A DNA stretch of 64,000 bases from Punica granatum (lineage: Eukaryota > Streptophyta > Magnoliopsida > Myrtales > Lythraceae): assembly GCF_007655135.1 (NCBI RefSeq), contig NC_045133.1, positions 2,542,001-2,606,000 of the forward strand, written 5' to 3'. Below, in pieces: positions 39,528 through 52,400 of this stretch (positions are counted from its first letter, which is position 1; the number at the start of each line of letters is the position of its first letter). The position numbers and the translations under genes are program-made. A model generated the notes under the pieces. The model was not told the DNA's origin, ran no database searches, and was given only the letters and a program-made list of their open reading frames with translations.

Positions 39528-42194
39528 ATGGACCCGATGGATATAGTCGGGAAATCGAAGGAGGACGCTTCACTTCCGAAAGGTATGGCTTGCTTAAGTC
39601 TTATCAGCGTTTGGATCGATTTTGATTTATGTTTTTATTGGGTTGCAAGAAATCGTCTTTTGGCGTTGTCGCATAATTTCGAGGGTGAATTGTCAAATTT
39701 AGGGTTTTTTTTTTGCTTTTCCTGTTTGCCCCTTTGTCGAGGATGGAATTATCGAGACTGCTAAATTAAATTTTCTCGGATTGGGTTTTATGATTTTCTC
39801 TTGTGATGAGATTATTTGGATTTGTGGGGGATACTTTTGAAACTGAAGGCACTGATAAATCTTCTAATGCTTATATCAGGCTCATTAACTGTGAATGGGG
39901 AAACTGCACCGTGGAACATAGCCTGGATGACATTATAGAAAAACCTTTTTCGGACTCGGCATAATTAATTGGTTGTCAGTTGCAATCTCATACCTTGTTG
40001 ACTTCACCAAAATCTGGGAATAATTTGTCCACCGACCAAAAATAATAATAACAATTCGGGATTATTTGCATTTATCAGCTTATGGAAATCTTCTTATGCT
40101 TACCTTTTATTGCTACCTGGCGAGGACCTTGTGATATTGTTTCAACCTACTGGTTTTTAGATTCGTGGAATCGGTCATTTTCATAGTATTAGGCTCTTTT
40201 GGGAAAACTCTATCTCGGCATATAGCCTAAGTGAGATCAGAGAAAAGTGGTTTTCGCACTTGGCATAATTGATTAATTGTTGGTTTTAACCTTGTACCTT
40301 GTTGGCTTAACCAAAATCTGGGATTAGTTGTTCACCGACAGAAAGAAATGCGGGATTGAATTTCCGTTAATCTGCTTATGGAAATTTGGTTGGCTTGCCT
40401 TTTATTCTTACGTGGCTAGGACCTCATGTTTTTTTCTTTTTTCTTTTTTTTTGGGTTGAAATTGGGCTGGAGCCCACTGTAATCTTGTTTCGACCTACTG
40501 GTTTTGGGATTCTCAGTCATGTCTATGGTATTGTTTGATAATAAATTTGTGCTGTTGATTAATGATATCTCTATCCTCTGCTATTTTAGTTTGTTCCTGA
40601 GCGTTATCTGGCTTCTCCAATTGGTTTTGTAATTGATGAAATCTGTAATACTTTTGTCGCAGCAACTATGACCAAAATTATCAAGGAAATGCTGCCCCCT
40701 GATGTACGTGTTGCGAGAGATGCCCAAGATCTTTTGATCGAGTGTTGTGTAGGTAAGGAAAATTACAAATTTATTTGTAAATGAAAAATGCACGAGAGTC
40801 TTAGGGTATGTTTGTTTTCGGAATAATATTCAACTCAACTCAACTCCACTTATCTTCAATTCAACATCACAATCATTACTTTTTTTTATTTTTTAAATAC
40901 TTTTAACCATTCAATTCAATTTTTTATATTAAATTCTCTCAACTATTCATTACTTTTTCACAATTCAACAACACAATCATTACTTAATCATTATTTTCTC
41001 TCAATTATTTATTACTTTTTCACACTTTTTCTCATAATTCAACAATACAATCATTACAAACCAATTAAAACCAAAACTCAACTCAACTCAACTCTCAATC
41101 CAAACACACTCTTATTTACCCTTTTGTCCACTGGCTCAATTGATAAGCTTGATGCTGTTACTATAGTGTCATATGGCTTGTTATTATAACTGCAGTTGGT
41201 TCGGTAAGATGAAAATATGGACCTCTCTTATCTTGTCAAAAGTGTATACTGCTATTTGGATACATCATCAGTCCCTTGCGTATATTTGAACGATCAAATT
41301 CTTTTTACTTAACAATGTTACTTCTTTAGATTTTCAGTTTGCTTTATAGTTGACACTCTTTTGGTCTCAATGATGTAATGGCAGAGTTTATCAATCTTGT
41401 ATCATCCGAATCCAATGAAGTCTGCAACAGAGAGGAAAAGAGAACTATAGCTCCTGAGCACGTTCTCAAAGCTTTGGAGGTTTGTTCATCTGTCTCCATA
41501 TCTTAGAGTTGTTAGTAGTAATTTGAACTTGTGGAATGTGTAACCTTTTTCTTTGTGGGGCTGATTGTGCGGAGGAGTGCCATTCTTGTTTGATTTCTCC
41601 GTGGTGTTTCCATCTAATAGCATTACTTTTAACACTGGCTGGTCTGCTAGTGATTGAGAAGGGAAAATATGTCACAAGTCTAGCAGATCACTGCCAATTT
41701 TACTGGTTTCTGAATCCCAGGACATTTAAGATGCAGGAACCCTCTTCTTTGTAAATTCAAGATCTTGTAAGACTTGTTGATTTACCAGAGTATGTGCAAT
41801 ATTGATTTACCTTTCAGGTTCTCGGATTTGGGGAGTACATTGAAGAAGTTTATGCAGCATACGAGCAGCACAAGCTTGAGACCATGGTAATTTCCCTGGT
41901 GTCCCCAAATTCGTTAAGATCTCAAATAAGATAAAATTAAATGGAGCTTGTACATACTGTTCTTTAGTGCTGTCCTTGTAAAACACATCCAGAGTTATGG
42001 ATTTTTATTTAAAATTTTTCCTTCTTCAGCAGGATTCATTGAAAGGCGGCAAATGGAGCAATGGGGCTGAGATGACTGAGGAAGAAGCTTTAGCGGAACA
42101 GCAGAGGATGTTTGCGGAAGCCCGTGCAAGAATGAATGGCGGGGCAGCACCCCCAAAGCAACCGGAAGCAGACCACCCCAATGTAGAGAGCTAA
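39528..42194 (+). CDS. DR1: Dr1 homologue (NC2-beta, NF-YB-like histone-fold protein)
   Basis: Five exons (39528-39582, 40663-40752, 41385-41479, 41818-41886, 42030-42194) give about 157 residues. The histone fold reads TMTKIIKEMLPPDVRVARDAQDLL, ECCVEFINLVSSESNEVC, then KRTIAPEHVLKALEVLGFGEY; this IAPEHVLKALEVLGF wording is Dr1, not general NF-YB. The C-terminal region is acidic then Ala-rich (MTEEEALAEQQRMFAEARAR). With NC2-alpha (DRAP1), Dr1 binds TBP on DNA and blocks TFIIA/TFIIB entry, repressing or re-routing Pol II initiation. Exon 5 has tandem acceptors (CAGCAG, 42027-42032), so Gln before DSLKGG may be included or skipped. Intron 2 carries a well-preserved MITE. Confidence 0.95.
40804..41111. 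mobile_element. Tourist-like MITE (family M1, best copy) in Dr1 intron 2
   Basis: 308 bp. Ends are GGGTATGTTTG and, on the other strand, GAGTGTGTTTG, flanked on both sides by TTA (40801-40803 and 41112-41114), the target preference of PIF/Harbinger. Inside the tips, both ends carry repeated CAACTCAACT / AGTTGAGTTG tracts. No coding capacity. Confidence 0.8.
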
Positions 42195-42800
42195 GCTGAT
42201 TTTAGGAACCCTTTTAGTTCCCGATTTGTAGGAAGGATTCCTTGACTCTCTTGGTGTCTATCTATACTCGCTTCTGATTGCTTTTCTGTACAAAAAAGCT
42301 ATCGGGAAGGTGGGCTACATAGCGTGGCCTGTGTCGATATCTCTACATGCACTCCAACTTCGTACTCATGTATGGATCCTTGTCCCAGTGTAATTAATGA
42401 TAGCTTTATTTTGTGAGCTCCATTTGCTCTTCTGCTCAATCTTCCACTTTGTTTTGAACCAGATCTCACAGTTAGTTTGTTGCGGGTAATACTGCGGTCT
42501 AATTTATTGCGTGTAAAATCATGCCCGAGCCCATTCAGATTGTAAGTTGGGTTGACAGGACGAGAAGAAAGATTTGACATGTCGGAGAAAGAAAACTCGC
42601 GCAGAAGAATGGACTATGATTATGAGTTACATCGTTTCGAAGAACAATTAACATAGTAAACAAGTGATTTTGTTTACACGAGAAGGCTAAAATTGCCCAA
42701 TAAATCTTTAGTCAAGTACAGATACAAATGCACTCTCCCATTGTAGTATCTGTTCCACTCTTCTAGTCCTTTTCTTCTCATCTCCAGTTGGTTTAGAAGT

Positions 42801-45772
42801 TCAAGCTTTTCGACGAGCAAAACCCGGCTGCATTAATCAAACAACATCAGGTTTGTTGAATTCTTGTAAGTTCGGATATGAGTTTGACAGATTCAAGTAG
42901 CAAAGGAATGGGAAAGGTACAAGATCCATTTTGCACGTACCTGGAGAAGCATAGAAGGAGCAGCAGCATGCTCCGAGACAACATGGCTTCTCGTCTTCCT
43001 CCCACTAATGGAAGGGCTGTTCCCAGTCGTGATGTCCCAGAAGCTCCGCTTCTTAGCTGTGGGAACTGGTGAACAGAACCGGTGGCTTGGACTTTTCAAT
43101 TCGCCCGTGCTTGGTTCCTTTGGCCGCAAGCTAGCCCTTGCAATCACCCTCTTAACCCCTTCCGTTCCAACACTCATCTGCGGTTTTTCACTCTTCTTCA
43201 TTAGCTCCTTTATGTAATCGTCCTTCTGCTTCAGCTTCAAAACGTGATCTCTCTTCATCTTCTCGATCTCTCCCTCCAAGGCCTTCACAGTCTGCTTCAG
43301 TTCCTTAACAACTGCTTCCTCTGCTCCCTTCTTCTTCAGCTCCGGTGTAAAACAGGCGCCCGATAAGAAAGATGGCCGGGCTCTTCTTTTCTCGTTGGGC
43401 CTGCCCGTTGTTGGAGGTGTCATCAGAGAGGTCACAGAGGATGGGGTTGGAGATGACTGTGCAGCCAAGGACTGAGCCTGAAGAGAGAGGAGCTTCTGTT
43501 GCTGCCGTGCAAGCTGTGCTCGTAATTCTCGGTTCTCTTTCTGCAGCTCCAACAAAAGCTTTGCCTGATCGGTCTCAGTTTCTGGTACTTCGAGTAATTC
43601 CTCATTTGCTTCACATGTCTGAAAAGGACCGTGAAATCACCAGGAAAGCTTGTTTAGAGAATAGAACAAGAGCCAAACTCCTACTGTTGTGAAAATGTGG
43701 CCGAATTGCCTCTGATGCAAGAAAGCATCAGAAACAACAGAGAACGAACCTTAGTGCGGATTTCTTTGGCCCGGTCCGCCCAGTGAAGTGTGTTCTGAGT
43801 CTCACCGAACGAGAGGTTGCTCGGGCTTATATTTGCTATCATCACAGTATTACAGGACCCTCCCAAGGAATCCTTGAGCAACTGCGTGAGCTTTGAGTTT
43901 CTGTAAGGAATGTGCTTCTTGCCCTCGACTAGAGCATTGATGCAGCTGCTCAATGCGAGAAGTGATCGGTTTATGTTAGCCCCTTCGATCGACCGGAGAG
44001 TTCTCTGGTCTGTGGCAAGGGCTCTCTCTGACCCCGCAAGATCGATCAGTGAGAGCTTCCCAACTCGATTTATAACATTCATGGCAGAATCTCTGACTCG
44101 GTATTCAACTACGACCTAGTTTGTCATTCAAGGACAAGAAGGAAATTAAGAAACACAGGTTTGAACCATAAACGACCTGTGGTGTGTTACAGTTAAAGTC
44201 ACCTGCAAAATGGCATGGGATCGAGAAGAGGTTTCATTAGCCCGTGTAGGTTCGGTGGTTCGGTTCTGGTTCCCTTGCAGAAGCAATGCCATTACCTGTC
44301 TCAGACACAAAAGGAAAAATCTAAGGTTCTACAGTTAAGTTTTTGACATTTCTTGGATAATGAATATTCCGAATGCGAGTGAGGAATTACTTCGTCAGTA
44401 GAGTAAGCTCGGTATTGTGTAAGACCAGCTGCAACTATCCCCTATGAAACAAGAACCACAAAACAGTCGACAGTCAATCGGAGATCACTTGAAGTAAACT
44501 AAGCTTCGACTTTTCAATTCTCATTCTATCCAATACCTGTCTATCTTCTCTGAGAATGAGCGGCCTCCCAGGGGAGAGCAAGTCCCTCACGGTCTCGTTA
44601 TAGACCTCAAGGTACGATAGGTGAACCACATGATTCCCGTCGCAGCTTCTTTGTCTGACCTTCGTGAAGAGATCCTTAATCGCCAGAACCATGACCCCCG
44701 GGTTCTCCATGGTGCCGAGCATTGTGTATGTTTTTCCTGCTCCTGTAGCTCCATAGCAGAACACAGAACCATTCTTCCCCTGCAAGACAGCCTCTACAAG
44801 ATCTGCTGTTCTGCGAACATAAGTAAATGATGGAATTCTCTAATCAGATATAAACCATTAGAACAGCTCCAAAGCACATCAGAATCGAGTTTGAAGGAGT
44901 AATTCAGCAGTATAAGATTAAACGGCTCGGAGTCTTTTAAAATCTTACGTCGTGGAGTACACTTCTTGTTGCGTTGTGGAATCAGGAAATGATGCATCGA
45001 AGGTGAAATGCCGCCCCTTGAGCCTCTTCAGCCTCAGATAGTCGTTCTCGTTGGCAAACTCCGTCAAGTAAACATCCCTTCGGTTCACAATTCGGACACA
45101 GCACCTTGATCCCGCTTCCTTCTCCTTCTTGCCCATTGGCCTGAGCCGCACAAACACAAGAATCCCGCTCCCACCGGGCTGAGATTTCTCCCTTCCAGCC
45201 TCTAATTTCTCTGTCTCTTGAAGGTTCCTATTATGCCCTCCCCCTCCCAAGGAGAGCCTCCTCGCCACCGTTGCACCCATCTTTCGGGGAGGGCAGGTTG
45301 AGAACCCAATGATCTTCTCTGGACCTGCCGCCAAATTCTCCTTCGAGTCATCGGCTTTGTGTTGAACCCGAGGCTGGGGCAACACATATGTTCTTGTGAC
45401 AGTTGAATGAGTCATTGTGTTCTCCCTCATCACTTGCCCTCTCGCATTCAAATCGGTGCCGTTTTCTTTAAGAGCCTTATCTTCCTTCTTGTTGGAGCCA
45501 AGAGGGTCCACGCTCGGGTGGGCCGAGAAGCGAGGCGGCTGGTCTTCGGGCCTGGAAGAGCAATAGTTGCCAAAATTGCCATTTCTAGCTTGCTTTTGCT
45601 GCTCATATAGGAGGGTTAGCTCCCTCATCTTCTCTTTCAACCCATGGTGAGGATTCCTCGTAGGAAGATTCACCTGCGCCCTTTCTTGACGGGTCTTGGC
45701 CCTGGTTCTTGGCTCCGGGCACGACTCATCCTGTTCTTGTCCAGTGATCTGAGACCGCGTCGAGACTGGCAT
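42801..45772 (-). CDS. KIN8A: Kinesin of the KIN-8 family (KIN-8A-like)
   Basis: Seven exons on the minus strand (45772-44949, 44810-44537, 44441-44391, 44295-44203, 44115-43750, 43618-42941, 42827-42801) give about 770 residues. The N-terminus MPVSTRSQ and a long basic, low-complexity head precede the motor, which starts near [11 protein letters not shown] (about residue 203). Motor motifs are P-loop GATGAGKT (295-302), [10 protein letters not shown] (switch I), [12 protein letters not shown] (switch II) and [17 protein letters not shown] coiled coil follows ([22 protein letters not shown]), then a second helical region and a basic tail ending [11 protein letters not shown]-8 members are plus-end microtubule motors related to Kip3/KIF18; plant roles are poorly known. 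The final 27-nt exon is inferred from splice signals only. Confidence 0.92.
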
Positions 45773-46869
45773 CCTACAACTTCCTCACCATCCAAACATG
45801 CCAGGAGAATTTTCTCGCCGACCCGGGTCGTGAAACGGTCTACTCCACTGGAAAGATCGAAACTTTGCCCGCAAATCGATCCAAGCAACTGCTTCTTGGG
45901 ATTGAAATGGAAGGGGAGAACGAGCAGAGAAGGGAGAAGCGGCAGCTGCTATGGCAACCGGTTAGAGGGGTAAGGGAGGTTTTGCGATCTTGGAATTAAT
46001 TGCCGGAACATCTCAGCCGTCGGATGGAGGGAGATGGACGGCTGATGGTGAAGCGGGGAGATACACTTTTGAACGGGGCTGCTGTCGCCACCCCGATTTT
46101 TGCTTCTTCCAATACAATATGCGTTAGCATTTGATTGGAACAAGAAATAGTTGGAGTGCTCGTAGTGTATTTTTTGAATGGCAAGACTTTTGCTTCGTAA
46201 CGGTCAAACGGTGTCAGATGCACTCAAAACTCAAACGGTCACTTTCGTTATAGCGCGGGTCCCACCGGGAATATTTTCTCCTTCTTTGTGAATAATTAAA
46301 GTGAAAATCTTTTCTCAAAAGTATAAGCAAAGTCTAGGCTTGAGAGCTATCATATATATCCATATGTGAATTTTAAGGATGCCTTTGATTATAAAAAAAT
46401 GTACACGTGTCGTATTTCTGTGGCCCCTGATAGATATATAGGTAGGCGAATGATCATGAGAAATTTAAAGAATAATCTTTAGTAACTCATAATTCAATCG
46501 GTTCCGTATAATCTTTTTCGGATGAAAAATTAATTTGCTTTGATTGTTGAGAGAAATTTTACTTCTATTTTTGAAATATAGCTATTATCTCTTTTAAAAT
46601 TTTTCGTTTCTTGCATTATATGTGATTTCAATTTTTTTGGGTAACATGTGATTTTAATTTTAAATATTTTTGCGATATTATCATTGTCGTACTGGGAAAA
46701 AAAAGCAATAGAAAATGATATATTACAATTTTCCACGAGTAACTTTCATCTTATTTTTGGTTGAGAATTTGTGAAAAATGAAAGTAACTGCTTGCATCTT
46801 GCTTTTTGATAAAATCATTATAGAAAAAATTGTAATACTTTTTATAAAATAAAAAATTGATCAAATAAG
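45773..46869. other. Region upstream of KIN-8A
   Basis: Promoter and 5' UTR side. A TCAAACGGT motif occurs twice near 46203-46212 and 46231-46240 together with TTAACGG-like sequence; TYAAACGGT/AACGG mitosis-specific-activator-like elements would fit a mitotic kinesin promoter. That reading is an inference. The remainder is AT-rich. Confidence 0.4.
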
Positions 46870-48045
46870 AAAAACCATACATTTGGTCCTCTAGATTTGA
46901 TTATTTTTCTGTTTTAATCTATTTTCTATTTTTTTATTGTTTACATTTTATACTTTTAAACTATTTTCTATTTTAATGCTTTTCCTCTTTATTGGTTCAA
47001 TTTCATCCAACACCTTTGACTACTTTTTTGTTTATATCCTTTTATCAAAATAATTATTAGGAAAATTTTAAATTTTGGTCCTTAACAATTTTTGCTATTT
47101 CTTTTTGCTTTTGTTAATTTTGCCTCGGTAAATTTCTTACTCATCATACTTCTATCAATCGGCTTATGAAAAGATTATTGACATGACATACTTGAAATTA
47201 AAATTATTTTTTAAAAAATATAAAAAAAAATTAATAACAACTAAAATAATAACGTAAAACTTGTGAACCTACTCAAAATTATAGTAAATTGAGAGGGAGA
47301 GAGGCAGCTGATAGGGATGACATTGGGCATTACCACAATATGAGAGGTCACCTTAGGCTTACACTTGCGGCCAAGGTTACACTCTGCAACATTATTCCAT
47401 GCATCAAGGGCACCACGTCCTTATTTAGTATGTCACGACCAAACTCATAGGTGTGGTTAGTGGCTATCGAACCACAATCAACTTTATTTTTCTATATTTT
47501 TCCATTTCTTTGCTTGCAAATTCGAGTACTCATTCTCCCAACCAAACCACTATTGCCCTTTCTAGGATTGCATGCTACCTAAACGCTCGCCTCCCCTCAT
47601 TCTCAAGTAGGTTCGCGAATTTTTCTTCCATTATTTTGATATATTTCGTTTCATTTTTGAAAATTAAAATAGTAAATGTTAAATTTTTTAAAAAAATGTC
47701 GTATTGACATTTTTATGGGAATTCGAGGAGTAAAAGTATAAGAAACAAAATATTTCATATTAAAAAAATAGATAAAAATAATTTTAAAAGGTTGAAAACT
47801 AAAGTTAAAATTTTCCTAATAAAAAAATGATAAAATGACAAAAACAAAAAAGTAATCAAATATATTAGATGTAAATGAACAAAGAAAAAGGAAAATGGTC
47901 GAAATAGAAAAGTATGCAAAGAATATGATGTAAATGATAAAAAAATAGAAAAAAAGTACTAAGATAAAATAAAATAAAATAAAATAAAATAGCCATACTT
48001 AGATGACTGAATGTATAGATTTTCCGATAAAATAAAACCAGAAAA
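46870..48045. mobile_element. Long inverted-repeat element, ~1.2 kb
   Basis: Left arm (about 46870-47250) reads in reverse complement as the right arm (about 47640-48045). Mirrored blocks include ATTAGGAAAATTTTAA (47057) against its complement at 47805-47820, and TTTTTTGTTTATATCC/TTTTTTGTTTTTGTC near 47025 against 47836-47850. The central 350 bases are unrelated and non-coding. An (AATAA/AAAAT)n tract sits in the right arm at 47967-47990. No transposase. Confidence 0.65.
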
Positions 48046-48551
48046 CAGGTGAACCTAACAATTAATCATGCATAATCATTACATGCTAGATAGCCGATTG
48101 ATTATAATCAATTCATATTGGACGAATTATGACAAAGCATGTATTTGTCCTCTTTCTTGGGAAGAATAATGGCAGCCCAAACTAACAACTTTTATCCTTT
48201 TTATTTTTGTCTTAAATATGTTTGCCAAAACAAGCTTTATCTTGGTTTTTTTCCGTTTATTTATGTGATCCTATTGAGCTTGCCGATGTCTAAACTCTAA
48301 AGTCAAACAAAATTATAATAACTTAAAGCTCAATGAATGTAATATTTCTTTGGATGATTTCCGAAACAAACACAATACTTTATTGATTATAAAATTCTTC
48401 TATGTCTGAAATCTCAAATAAATCACAGAACTCTAGACAAAGGTATCTTCTATCAGTTTTATGTTATGCATGCCCCTTAAGCCACGCTCTAATAAGGATC
48501 AAAATCCAAAAATAATGCTTTTACACGGATTTGGAGCTCAAAATAGTAATG

Positions 48552-48740
48552 GCCCGTTTATTTTCACGGTTAAAATCACAAAAATTTTAACTTTAACTTT
48601 AACTCAACCCACTACACAATAAAAATACACATTTTTCAAGTTAAAAATTTTAGCTTTTACTTTAACTCAACACACTACATAACATCTGTTCCTTTTCACA
48701 ATTAAAATCAAAGTTATTTTAACTCTGAAACCAAACGCAC
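48552..48740. mobile_element. Short MITE (family M2)
   Basis: Inverted-repeat unit beginning GGCCCGTTTATTTTCACGG and ending CAAACGCAC, with inner mirrored GTTAAAATCA and TTAACTCAA-type blocks. About 190 bp, no coding capacity. Confidence 0.55.
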
Positions 48741-49479
48741 TATAATATTTTTCATTTCAGATCCTGTTTTCGTCTAACACAAACTCCTTCTGTTCTGCTA
48801 CAATCATCGACATTGATCCACCACCTCCCTCCTGTAAGCCCCTCAGATGCAATCTCTCATGCTATTTTTCTTTTCTTTTTTATTATTAGTCCATCAATGT
48901 TCTTTTCCCTTTTTTTTCTTTCGGTTTTTGGAGATTTTTCCTCAGTTTGGAATCATCTGCCTAATGTCTATATTGAAACCGTGAGACAAAATTATGTGGT
49001 TATAATAAATTTTTTTCATTGCAGTAAGTTCATGAATCTACCTTATATATATATTTAAAAAAAAAGAAACCTAAATAAGACCTATTTCAAAAGCCCATAT
49101 ACGTTACCTCACGGGCCCCGATCGATTCTTCTCCCATTTCCGAAAGCCCATTGGGCCCATCTCCGTCTCCCTAAACCCCCTAAACCCTCAAACCTCGATT
49201 TCTTCTCGTCTCTGGGTCCGACCCTTCATTGTTTCCCCTGCCCCTCTCCTCTCTGCCCTCATTCTCAGCGACTGCAGCCTCTACCACCTCTGCAGCCGCT
49301 CGTACCGTCACTGCCCAGCTCTCTCTGTCACTGCCCAGCTGAAGTGAAGGAGGTGACGGGTCTTGATTTTATGGTTTCTGTGAAATTTGTCGATTTTTGT
49401 GGCCCTGCTAATTGGCAATTGATTGTTCCCCTGATGGTATGCAAGTGCAGGAAGAAAAGTCTTAATTTTGGCAGTAGCA
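48741..49479 (+). promoter_or_regulatory. Promoter and 5' UTR of the DEAD-box helicase gene
   Basis: Pyrimidine-rich from about 49120. CTAAACCCCCTAAACCCTCAAACC near 49171-49193 (TAAACCC telo-box repeats, written in parts) is typical of ribosome-biogenesis gene promoters, matching the predicted role of the downstream gene. CACTGCCCAGCT is directly repeated at 49309 and 49330. An intron in the 5' UTR ending GTGCAG (49445-49450) is plausible. Confidence 0.5.
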
Positions 49480-52400
49480 ATGGTGGAACCGGAGAACTCA
49501 CCGGAGCGGGAGGTGAAGATGGAGAAGAGGAAGCGGAAGCGCCGAAATCCTTCGCAGGGGAACCCCAGCCAAGTCCCCCTGGAAGCTGAAGCTGAGGCTG
49601 AAGAGGTAATGAATGGCGGGGTGTCCGAACAGCAGAAGAAGCAGAAAAAGAAGAATAAGAAGAAGAAGAAGGTTCATGAGGCAAGCAACGAGGAGGAGGG
49701 CGAAGTAGAAGCTGATAAAGATGATGACGGTGGTGGGAATGATGAAAGAGATGACGGGGAGGAGGATAAGAATGAAGAAGAGAGGGAGGAGAGTGAGGAA
49801 GAGAAGCAGAAGAAGAAGAAGAAGAAGAAGAAGAAGAAAGGGAAGACGAGTGGTAGTGGGATAATGAGCACAGCTTCTTTTGATGAACTCGGGTTATCTG
49901 AGCATACTGCCTATGCAATCAAGGATATGGGCTTTCATTATATGACTCAGGTCTGTGTTCAATCATCTGTTCCTTCATATTGATTCTCGATTGAATTTAT
50001 TGCGATAAAGGATGGAAATTTGCAGCTTTCAATGTGTTTACGAGAAATTTGCACCAGCTGGTGAACAGGTGAGGTTATTAGTAATGATGCTATATTGGGC
50101 TTCCGGGGCAGGGAAAGTTATGTTGCAAGGTCATTGCTGGGGATAGAGAACTCGCTGTTTTAATATTAGTGTACTACGGTCATATTAACAACATCCATCA
50201 TACTTTTTTAGCATTCATTGTATGCTAAAAATCTTTTCTTGTAAAATATTTTATACCTGATGAAGTCAATGACAAATACAGATCCAAGCACGAGCAATTC
50301 CTCCACTTATGGAGGGCAAAGATGTGTTGGGAGCTGCTAGGACAGGATCTGGAAAAACGCTGGCCTTCCTAATCCCTGCTGTGGAGCTTTTACATAACAT
50401 TTGCTTCAGTCCTCGTAATGGAACGGGTGTGATTGTCATTTGTCCTACAAGAGAGCTTGCCATCCAGGTAATTATTCTCGAAGCTGTTCCTTATTCCTAC
50501 TACGAGGGCTTTTTCAGCTGATATATTGATTATTTTTTGGTGTGGAAATAATTATAGCAACTGCTTAGTTTAGATTTTGCTTTCTGTACTGGAATGCAAT
50601 TGGTTTCTGTTGTTATACTACTTCATCTTAAAAAGTTCCAACAAAGAATTATCGAAAATGACTGAACAAGTGAATTGGGTGATAACGGTTGAAAAGTGAA
50701 AACAACTTTCAGAAATCAGTTGTAGAGAAAACAATGTCAAGAGATATATAATGCTACTGTCTCTGAGAATGTAGAACAGTTAAAAGAGTGTCTCCAGTTT
50801 CCACGTAAAATATGAATTATATTTTAGCTTCAGTTTGTTTTCCAATATTTCGTCTGTAAAATATGTTCTCGGACTTTTTGATCTTCTGCTGATACATTCG
50901 CGCACTCCTTGCACCAATTAGACACATGCAGTGGCGAAGGAGCTTCTCGAGAATCGCTCTCAAACCCTTGGATTGGTTATTGGAGGTGCAGCCAGGAGAG
51001 CTGAGGCTGAGCGCATTGTCAAAGGAGTAAATCTACTGGTGGCAACTCCTGGTCGACTTCTCGATCATCTCCAAAATACCAAGGGCTTCATATTTAAAAA
51101 TTTGAAGGTAATAGTTGATAAACTATTAGAGTAGAAAGTTGATAAATTTGAAGGCCTTGTTTGCGTTGGCATTTATTTGTGTTTGGTTTTGTTAGTGGTA
51201 TTGTCCTTTTCTGCTATCCATTGGTTTCCCTAGAAAAATAATTGGTTAGGAATCACTTGAAAAAGAATTTATTTTGGCTATGTGAAGGTACAGCAATATC
51301 GTTTTGTGTTTTAGTGGACTCTTAGCTCGTATTTTGATGCATTTCAGTGCCTAATAATCGATGAAGCTGATCGAATATTGGAAGACAACTTTGAGGAAGA
51401 GATGAAGCAGATTATCAAAATTTTGCCCAAGGTATTTTGTGTTTTGACTGTTATTGTACTTTTAGGGATCATTCATGAAATTGGATTCATTTTGGTAGTG
51501 GCCATTTACTAGATAGCTACTTATTGGATTTATGTCTTTACTGCACTTGAAGATTTGAATCCCAACTAATATGTATCTAGGCACTCAGTCTTTGTATATG
51601 TATCTAGCTACTTATTGGATTTATACTATTATTTGTTGCAGTCATTGCGTCTTAAAAAAGTTGTTACAACTGAGTGGGTACTTTGGACTTGCAGGTCCAG
51701 TTATAGTTGCAACTACGTCGAATTTATGAAAAATATTATTTAATATTGTTGCTGATTTTTCCAATACTGTCATCTAATTCTGTTGGTGATAATTTAAGTT
51801 TGCCAATGACTTAGTTTCATCAAGCTGATTAAGTTTCTATTACATGCGCAGCAAAGGCAGACAGCTTTATTTTCGGCCACCCAAACTAAGAAGGTATGTT
51901 CACTCTAATTAAGCACCACATTATTTGATGATATTTGTTAGCTTAGCATGTCTCTCTTCAATGATCATTTAATAAACTCCTCCATTGCTTGCACATAAAG
52001 CAGTGTTTTCAGCGATCTAGTTACCTGCTTGAATTATTTGATTAGATGATATGGAAGGACTAAATTGCTAATTGTCTTCTCGATTTTGCTGCAGGTTGAG
52101 GATCTTGCCCGCTTGTCATTTCAAACAACTCCAGTCTACATTGATGTGGATGATGGGAGGAGAAAGGTGAATACTATATCTGCCTGACTTGTATCTAATT
52201 CTGCTCTCTTCTGCAGCTTTGTACTCCGTATAAGTTGTGTATCTTTTGTATATGTTCAAATTAGTAGCAAGTTGACTTCATTGGTGTAGGTTACAAATGA
52301 GGGGCTGCAGCAAGGATACTGCATAATTCCAAGCGCAAAGAGATTTATACTTCTATATTCCTTCTTGAAGAGGAATCTGTCAAAGAAAATTATGGTCTTC

